Translations under genes and position numbers: made by a program | Shown: positions 57,247 through 64,000 of the stretch, piece after piece | Position numbering within the stretch: the stretch's first letter is position 1 | Layout of the letters: the number at the start of each line of letters is the position of its first letter | NCBI GenBank assembly: GCA_021495925.1 | Contig: JAKEKT010000115.1 | Span: forward strand, 1 to 64,000 | DNA: 64,000 nt | Direction of reading: 5' to 3' | From: Diplodia intermedia | Taxonomy: Eukaryota; Ascomycota; Dothideomycetes; Botryosphaeriales; Botryosphaeriaceae | Notes under the pieces: generated by a model | What the model saw: the letters and a program-made list of their open reading frames with translations, nothing else | Database searches by the model: none | What the model was told of the DNA's origin: nothing

Positions 57247-57334
57247 AAGAGATTGCTAGCGAGTTGTAAGTGGTGTCTTAATTTAAGCGCGCAAAAACAA
57301 GGAAAGGAGAGGGACTCAGCTGACTGAAGAAAAA

Positions 57335-57360
57335 AAGAAGAAGAAGAAGAAGAAGAAGAG
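57335..57360. repeat. (AAG)n microsatellite
   Basis: About eight and a half AAG units following an A-rich stretch. Confidence 0.85.
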
Positions 57361-58080
57361 GTTCTGGTGCAAAGAAAGAGGCCCTTATGTACCCGCGCCG
57401 GCGCTAGTGTCCCCGCGCTGCCCCGCGGACCGTTGGCCGGGGCAACTCTGGCCCAGTGACCGCACGTCCCCTCGGTCCTGCCCGGACGGGAAGGCATGGT
57501 GGGGCATGGGCCCGGCCATCACCGTGTGCCTGCCTCCCCGGCGCGTGGAAACCTGCTCGGCGGTGATGATCGCCCGCACGGGGTCACTCAGCGGGCTCTC
57601 TGTGCGCCTCTCCGCAGCCGGATGCGGCAATGGGTGGCCCACATGCACACGCGCGCTCGCTTTGGGTGGGAAGGAGCAACCGGCACACGCGGGGGCTGTC
57701 CGCTCCTCGGGTTGTAGGCCGGTGGTCTCGGCTCGGGGCACTGGGTTGACGTGTGACATCACTTTGATGGAGTGGAGAGGAACGTAGGATTGCTACCCCA
57801 TGTCTTCGCTTGCTGGTACAGCTGCCTTGGGTGATGTGATGGTGAGAATTCGTGGTGTTGAGCCTCACCCGCGGGCGCCTTACCACGAGCCGGAACCTCG
57901 GTGAGGCTGTACTACCATCTCTTCACCCGGTGGTCGCATGGATGGCCGTGACTGCTTCTCATCAGCAGGTGAATCCACCTCCGTCATTAACTTTGGGTGA
58001 CGCCGTCACGAAGGCCCCCGAAGCCTTTCATCGTGCCAACGAGGATCACACGCTTGTATCATAGCATCAGCAACAACTGT

Positions 58081-58345
58081 AACAGCATGAGCCAGCCACC
58101 GAACAGGCAAGAAGAAGATCAGCGCTTCTGGTCGCAACAATGACTCTGTCTCCAGGGTGCCCGAGAACAACTCAGACAGTGAAAGCTAGTTTGACAGCGA
58201 GTCTAAATCTCCAACCGAGTCTGCAGCTTCTGCGCGAGCTCCGTTTGCCCCTCTACATCCCTGTACAACTCGTCCAGTACCTCCTCCGCGGGCGGCGAGA
58301 GGAGCCCTCCCTCCTGCGCTCCCTACGGCTTCGACTCACCCGTCA
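58081..58345 (+). pseudogene. Possible gene relic encoding a disordered protein
   Basis: One frame reads KKISASGRNNDSVSRVPENN, then SDSES, a TAG, and FDSESKSPTESAASARAPFA onward to a TGA near 58,345. The Ser/Asp/Glu-rich composition on both sides of the TAG looks like one continuous disordered protein with a single nonsense codon. No start codon or upstream exon could be fixed, so this may be chance. Confidence 0.25.
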
Positions 58346-60312
58346 TGATAGACTTGGCCCATGGCGCGTCGTCAGCGCTGTCCCAAGCACGACTGACACA
58401 GCAAGATTAGCCAGAGGCTCGCGCGAGTAACAGGGCTCTGCGGCAGACTCCCGTCCCCCGGCTCGCTCAGGCGTGGACGGCTCTTCGCATTTTTCAGCCA
58501 TGGAGCGTGCTCGCGACTCGTCTCAACCCCAGGGCTCGTCCTCCGAAGCTAATAATCTCGCAGTAAGCCATCTTCAGCTCCGGACGACGCGCAATGGCTT
58601 GGGGCGCAAAGCTGTGCGGGACGACTTCGTCCCCCAAACCCGCGTCCCGGGGCGCCACTGGCGTCTCAACACCAAACGGCACGCGAAAGTAAGCGCTGAC
58701 AACCACAGGCCTTCGGCTAGCCCAATTACCTCACAGTGTCTTCTGCTAGCTGTTTCACCCAAGCGCACCGCGGCTGGCCGATCATACCACACCCAAACGC
58801 CTTCGCGAACACGCCTCGCCGGACCCAACGACGCGACAACCGCCCGTGAATAACGCCCCTGTTTTAGAGAAACAGTTCTGATCTTCTAAGAGGTACCACA
58901 GTTTACTGCTCGTCCGCGACCGATCCCGAGACCCTGCCTCGCTCCCTTGCAATGTCGAAGCCGCGCCCGATTGAACCCACCGCCGACTTTCACGAAACGG
59001 AAAACTACATACACACACATTGTTGCACCGAGAGCAGGCTTGATTTATACCATTGCTAAGGTGTCGAGAGCAAATTCTGCCCGCATGGCGCCAGATGTCC
59101 GTGGAGACGCTTCGCTGGAGCTCGGGGTTGCCATCCACGCCAACGCCGAAAGCGAGTAGCACCACCCACGGAAGGCATTGGCGTCCGAGACCTAGTCCAT
59201 CGAGTCTCCGTACCTCTCTCATGCCGGGCAGATGAGTGTGCTAGAATTCTAGGAACGCGTGGTGGGCAGTTGATCGCGACAAGCAAGTGGTGCGCCGGCT
59301 CGCCAAATCCCAGCATCGCTCTCAGTTTTCCCGGTCCACAAGCATTCATAGGTAGTGCAGTAGCGCTGAAATGAGTCTTCTACCAATCTCTGGGAGGTTC
59401 ACACAGATAAGGGTGCAGGTTGCTGCCACGCATCGTTTGTTTCGTTGAAGTGATGCGACCGAGTCAGCGCAGCGGGATCGCGTTGGCCGGGACGATGCGG
59501 CGGTTTGCTCAGCCACGTAAGGCGCTCAGTAGAGCGCAAAAATAACATCCAGACATCACAATGGATAAGATCGCGCGAATTGTGATACTAATGGTGTGAG
59601 AGAAGCTGGCAGTGGGCGCGGATGCGGCAGTACGTGGGCATCCGCGGCGATCGTGCGACCAGCCCTGCAACACCCAGCCTGTTCGCATCGTCTTCGTGAG
59701 CGCTCTCAACTGGCATCAAGCACTCAAGTGCAGTAAGCCCGAATGCTGTGGGAGTTGCAAGCTTCGCGGACATGGCCTACGAGTCGACTACGACCACCCC
59801 ACCTGCGCATGTCCCCTGACGAACGCTGTTGATGGCGAGCTAGACTTCAAAGTTGTATCCTTAGATGCGCATCGCGGCACTGGCTAAGCGAGTCTTCAGC
59901 ATGCTGCGAGGGAAGGACTGGCGGGCAGCGCGCAGAAAGCACGCTGCGCAAAGGGCCAAGCATATATGCAGCAGTAAATGATCAACGACACCACGAGCAT
60001 GCCTCCAAGTTGCTCAAACATGATCTTCCTGGATGGTTTCTTAGTCTCCCGCTGTAGTAGTGCCAGTAATGTGGCGTGGGCGTATGGCTGCCTTTCCATG
60101 TTTGGCCAGCCAGGTCCAGCGCCATGATGTGTATGTTTCTGGAAGACGACCGACAGTTAGCAAGCACACTCTTCTTTCACAAACATTTTTCGAGCCCGGG
60201 AGGCCGGGCGTCCGCCGCCGGCTTCCGAAGGCCTTTGATGGTGCTGAGTAGAAATTCGATGCTCCACAGCACAACACACCTCAAACCGACGACTGAGCAA
60301 GAGAACCTAACG
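58346..60312. other. Gene-poor region, part 3
   Basis: About 2 kb with short frames only. A minus-strand hydrophobic stretch near 59,900-60,000 (MFEQLGGMLVVSLIIYCCIY) could be a membrane segment of a small or broken gene but has no supporting structure. The sequence just before 60,313 serves as the 5' flank of the next gene. Confidence 0.35.
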
Positions 60313-60806
60313 ATGGCAGCTCAGATCTGGATCGACGCCATCCGCTATGGCACCATCCGCTACGGCGCACTGCCGCGACTTGGCCCTGCCATCCATACCC
60401 AGTCGCCCATAGTCACGCTTACTCTGCCCGCGCCCGTCTGCTCTCAAACCGACGTACTTGCGCCTCCTTCGGTGGCGATCTGCACGACTCTCCCAGGTAC
60501 TGCTCGTGCCCCTTTCCCATCTAGTTACCGCGAACGATTACTGATATCTCTACACCAGTCCCGGTGGCGCTCCCTACTCTTCGTGTCCCCGACAACGACG
60601 CGACCGACCTGCTTGACCCCATTAATTACATGTACATGACGCACGCCATTCACTTGCTCATCTTCATCATGGGAATTGCCCTCCGTGCCGGCTACGAGAT
60701 ACCATACTGGGAGATCATCGTGGTTGGCTTCTTTCACATGGCATACACCATGGCGCTGGTGGAAATCAACCGGGCTGCCGTCAAGAACAATACCCAGGCC
60801 CCTTGA
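60313..60806 (+). CDS. Small two-exon hydrophobic protein, unknown function
   Basis: Exons 60313-60496 and 60559-60806 join in frame to 143 aa; the intron (62 bases) has GTACTG and CAG ends. The N-terminus (MAAQIWIDAIRYGTIRYGAL) contains a tandem 15-base duplication giving IRYGT-IRYGA. The C-terminal exon has two likely membrane or buried hydrophobic segments, HLLIFIMGIALRAGYEI and WEIIVVGFFHMAYTMALVEI, after NYMYMTHAI, and a short polar tail (NRAAVKNNTQAP). I do not recognise the family. Coding-like codon use and a consistent splice model support it. The isolated position in gene-poor DNA leaves doubt. Confidence 0.5.
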
Positions 60807-61177
60807 AATATGAGGAGCACAACGAGGCGGTTCGATACTTCTCGTGGAGGGAGGTGGTGTAAATCGGGTCCTCTAATACTCATTCTGCTCTTTCAATGAA
60901 TACACGGCGCTGAGGGAAGGTGTCATTCCCTTTCCGGTTGCTTGATACGTCTCAGTAAATCCCCCGATACGTCTGCCTCAACCTGCTGTGCCATAGAGTG
61001 AACGACTGGAGCTCTGACTGCGAGAGATGTGTGCCAGCCTTGCCATGATGCAGAGCTTCCAGCGGCCAGAGGAACAAGGAACCACCAACGCCGCAGCAGA
61101 CGGCAAGAATGAGCGAGACAGCTCGCTGTGGAGCAGCAACCGTCCACCACCGTCGCTCTCCACCATCGAACGAGCAC
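60807..61177. other. Intergenic, no gene recognised
   Basis: Contains only short frames between two small candidate genes. Confidence 0.35.
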
Positions 61178-61378
61178 ATGCTTCATACTTTGTTACTTGC
61201 AGTCGTGATCTTGCCTACGCACCTCAAGGAACGCCTTGCTGCCAATGCTCCCGCCACCTCCAAGGCCTGGCGTGACTTTGTCGTTGCCAAGCTTACGGGG
61301 GGCGATGCCAACGAACAAGAGCAGAACGCCGAGCTTGTTCAAGAGCTCAATGACATGACTGAGGATGGCCTGGTCTAG
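61178..61378 (+). CDS. Possible small protein or 3' exon
   Basis: 66-codon frame starting MLHTLLLAVVILPTHLKERL and ending QELNDMTEDGLV. It can be read in two ways. As a small protein, the first 12 residues resemble a signal peptide. As a last exon, GTTACTTGCAG at 61,192-61,202 is a good acceptor and the downstream sequence (TSKAWRDFVVAKLTGGDANE, then QEQNAELVQEL) has coding-like codon use, but I could not find the upstream exon. No family recognised. Confidence 0.35.
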   Translation: MLHTLLLAVVILPTHLKERLAANAPATSKAWRDFVVAKLTGGDANEQEQNAELVQELNDMTEDGLV

Positions 61379-63225
61379 TGCACACACACTTCTCCATGAG
61401 CCACTGAGTAAAGGTTGGACCATTATGCGCGTGCAGACCTTCCGAGGGCAAAAGAGGTACTGGAATAAACCCCATTAGAGCTCACTCTGGCATGTCTGGC
61501 TAAAATACCCGTGTACTCGGACACACTGCCTCTCCCTGGAGCCCACCGTGGGTGCAGAGTGCCAGAAATGTTACCCAAAAAGCGAGTGGATAGTGCGGCT
61601 CTGGGGGAGTAGAGCGTGGTACACTACCGTACATACATCTCTCCCTACTGCGTTGTGCCACCGCCTTCCACCAGGTTCAGATAGGTCCTTTTCGGCGAAT
61701 CAAGCCACGTTATGGTCGAGTAACAGGCCGTCGATCAGGTTTCCAAGGCGCATTGCATCCCAATCAAGGAGTTTCTCTCGACCGAAGCCTACAAGGACAT
61801 TGGCTTTGTGATCAGGCCACACTATACGCATTCAGCATTCAGGAGTTGCGGGGTCTTTTCATCGATCGAGTTGCTGACCACTTCGGCGCACCTTTGCTCG
61901 TATCCAGCTTCTTCGTGAGCGAACTCGGCCAGATTTGGGACTCGTCTCGTGAGGTGCTTCAAAGCAGCAAGCAGTCTTGAAGCCATCAGATCGCTTGGTA
62001 TCGCTCATACCTCATACGCCTGAGTTGGGCACTCCGAGCCTGAAACCATACCAGAGGTAGTGATTAACGAGCTGGAGGCGTTTATCAAAGGGGTTCAGGA
62101 ACAGGAGACGCCACCCCGCCTGCGTTTCAATCCCTTGGGCCATCCACATTCTTTTGTATCTCTGAGTCTCGTGTCTTCTGGTTGTGTTCTGAACGTGTTC
62201 TGGTAGGAGCAGCGCGGGCTTGTGACACCGTGTCGGGACCGGGTCGTCGTCTGTTCGAACGTCAGCGCGTGCTGGCTCAGCTACAGTCACCGCGCGCGTC
62301 GCGACTCTTTCTGCGGCGATGATCCTGTAGGTGGGATGCGACGCTCCGCAATGTGCCATCCCAGGTAGCTTCGCGTGGCTGGCAGCGGGCGGCCGTTGAG
62401 GAGGATAGCACCGCTTTCGCGTGCGTCATTCCATTGCAAACCCCAGTGTCGGCGACTTCGCCGTTCGCGCTCGACGAGGGAGGCCCGGTCGCTTCGTGTA
62501 AGCCACAACGGAACCGGCGGACGCGCTGTGCTGTTTCGCCCTCCCATCGCCGGCGCCCCAACTTCCTCTGCACCACCTCGCATCCCTGTGCGCGCTTGAC
62601 AGCCATACGACAGCTGTGAGGAAAGGATCCCCTATAATTCCCTTAGGTCTTCGCGAAAGACGATGAGCGCTGTATCGCGCGAAAATTCACTGCGTAAGGA
62701 CTCTTCTAGTGTCACAACCCCGGCGGGTATCCTCTATCGTGTGCAAGCTGTCTCGTCAGCAAAAACCACTGTTTCTGACATTGTAACTAGAGAATATGGC
62801 AGGTTCAGCCATCAGACCATTCATACCTTTCGCGGCTCTGCTCCTTCCATGCAGCCAACCCGGCCCGCGTTTGCACTTCGCGCTTGTCCCGGTCAGCCAA
62901 GCAACAGCGTCTCCCGTCGTGCCAGAGTGAAACATACAAACCTTGATCAATCGGTTCATTGCGATGTCGCAAACAGATCAGGTTGATGCCCCTGGCCCTT
63001 GGCCGCGCTCAGTCGCTGGGCGCATGCTTCTCGTTCAGCAAGCTTACATCCGTCAACCCTTGCACCTCTGTAACGCTCGAGACGGCTTACAGCATCAAAC
63101 TCTACTTCGCAAAACATTCCTGAGCTCTTCCTGCCATCTCGCCCGCGCCAAGGTCGGAACGTACCAACGAGTTTTCCACGGTGAAGCCCCAGCATAAAAA
63201 GACGTCCTCCCCAGCCGATAGCATC
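61379..63225. other. Gene-poor region, part 4
   Basis: 1.8 kb with no convincing gene. A short plus-strand stretch at 61,840-61,980 (GLFIDRVADHFGAPLLVSSF) reads like protein but has no start or splice support. Frames at 62,277-62,606 and 62,353-62,619 overlap on opposite strands and look like chance. Confidence 0.35.
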
Positions 63226-63777
63226 TTATATCGACGAACGGAGGACGTCATGGACAAACAAAAAGACACGAGCTTCCGACAGCGCAGGAGAAGGTCCTGG
63301 TAGACCCCTCTCTCCAATCAGGATCACGAGCGGGGCGGTCTGTTGCTGTTCTGAAATGGGGACACCAGTGTTTAGAGCCGGCAGGCGGGGTGGTACCGCT
63401 GGGGGTCCTGCAACGGGACGGTTCGATGGCGCAGCGGCGGCGGTGATGCATATGGTAGACGTACTGATGGCTACCTTGTTGAGCCAGTCTTCGACTTCGG
63501 CCAGCATGGCCAGGGTCTCCAGATACTTGGTGTACTTGTCCTCCGACTAGCATGACGGCGCATCGATAGCAGCAGCGCGACCCTTGCCCTTGCCCTGGCT
63601 GGCGGCACCGGCGGTACCAGAGGAGAAATCCGCATCAAAGCTGAGCAACCCCGGCTTGTAGATGGGTTTTGGCTTGTATCCGGCCACAACGGCGCTGTAG
63701 CAGTTGCGTATGCAGAGGAGCGCGTGGCACAGGTTCTCCATGCCGCGCTCAATCAATTGGTCCCCTTGCATGGTCAT
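63226..63777 (-). pseudogene. Probable pseudogene or fragment with one in-frame stop
   Basis: Starting MTMQGDQLIERGMENLCHAL (63777), the frame continues CIRNCYSAVVAGYKPKPIYK to a TAG at 63549-63547, then carries on in the same frame as SEDKYTKYLETLAMLAEVED, WLNKVA and beyond to 63226. Both sides look like one helical protein with a Lys-Gly linker (SQGKGKGRAAA) between. A single nonsense mutation is the simplest reading. Alternatively, an intron could remove the stop, but the only GT-AG pair close by spans about 35 bases, too short. The quality of the sequence drops after WLNKVA, where GTAGCC could be a donor. Family unknown. Confidence 0.4.
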
Positions 63778-64000
63778 GCACGCAGATGGAACTTTGAAGC
63801 TTGGGGTGTGGAATCACTAGGTCTTTTGCCCAACCGTCATCTCTAACTGTCATAACAGCTGATTTGCGTTGCGGGGTATTCTCGTTTCTACTGAATCCCG
63901 AGCCGCACGTCCTCTTCACGAAAAGCCACGGCCAAAGCCTTCCACTGCTGCTTTCCTTGCGCATTGCTACCCTACAATGCTATATTTGAAGGAGTGATCT
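63778..64000. other. Window end, no feature
   Basis: Short frames only; it may include the 5' flank of the minus-strand pseudogene. Confidence 0.3.

Larger units (their letters stand above)
54931..58080. other. Gene-poor region, part 2
   Basis: GC-rich, with overlapping frames of 60-160 codons on both strands (e.g. 55341-55643 and 55531-56001 minus, 55449-55856 plus), Arg/Ala/Ser-rich and without domains. Around 57,060-57,330 there are short duplications: CCCGTTCGGGG twice in tandem, and a TGTAAGT-GTGT / AAGGAAAGGA module at about 57,110 and again at about 57,265. No gene called. Confidence 0.4.

Overview
The window comes from a filamentous ascomycete (Pezizomycotina; Dothideomycetes is my guess, not proven). 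The evidence is short GT-AG introns with CTAAC-type branch sites, fungal gene content (Kap120, Sti1, Stn1, NDUFAF3, a Zn2Cys6 regulator, proline dehydrogenase) and a sharp split into two compartments. Bases 1 to about 24,080 are AT-rich, almost free of CA/TG dinucleotides but still rich in CG, which is the footprint of repeat-induced point mutation (RIP, CpA to TpA). From about 24,100 on the sequence has ordinary composition and carries the genes.

The RIP block holds five copies or pieces of one LINE of the Tad1 type. They show an ORF1 remnant, an APE endonuclease with a GDFN-like motif, a reverse transcriptase YIDD box, RNase H and an A-rich (AAATA)n tail. One copy is full length (15,470-21,968, minus strand) and splits an older low-complexity array. 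Another runs off the left edge (1-5,216). A third appears cut in two inside the endonuclease, with its 5' half inverted (5,226-7,889) and its 3' half at 10,416-14,240, and a truncated copy (7,920-10,416) between. All are dead: Gln and many Trp codons have become stops. The block ends in three consecutive hairpins; in the last two, only the arm facing the block shows C-to-T type damage.

The gene block reads: kap120 (+), a low-complexity hypothetical (-), a 1.8 kb gap with a tRNA-like minihelix and a heat-shock element, STI1 (+), STN1 (-), a large disordered conserved-looking protein (-), a small ubiquitin-like-looking protein (-), NDUFAF3 (+), a Zn2Cys6 transcription factor (-) and proline dehydrogenase (+). 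These are mostly unrelated housekeeping functions: nuclear import, Hsp90 cochaperone, telomere capping, complex I assembly and proline catabolism. The regulator and the proline dehydrogenase are divergent and may share a promoter region.

From 51,014 to 64,000 the DNA is gene-poor: small or broken open frames, microsatellites, one plausible two-exon membrane protein and one probable pseudogene with a single in-frame stop. The most unusual signals are a second open frame across and beyond the STI1 terminus, reachable by an alternative acceptor 7 nt upstream; the acceptor-stem/T-arm minihelix; the rearranged LINE; and the hairpins at the RIP boundary.
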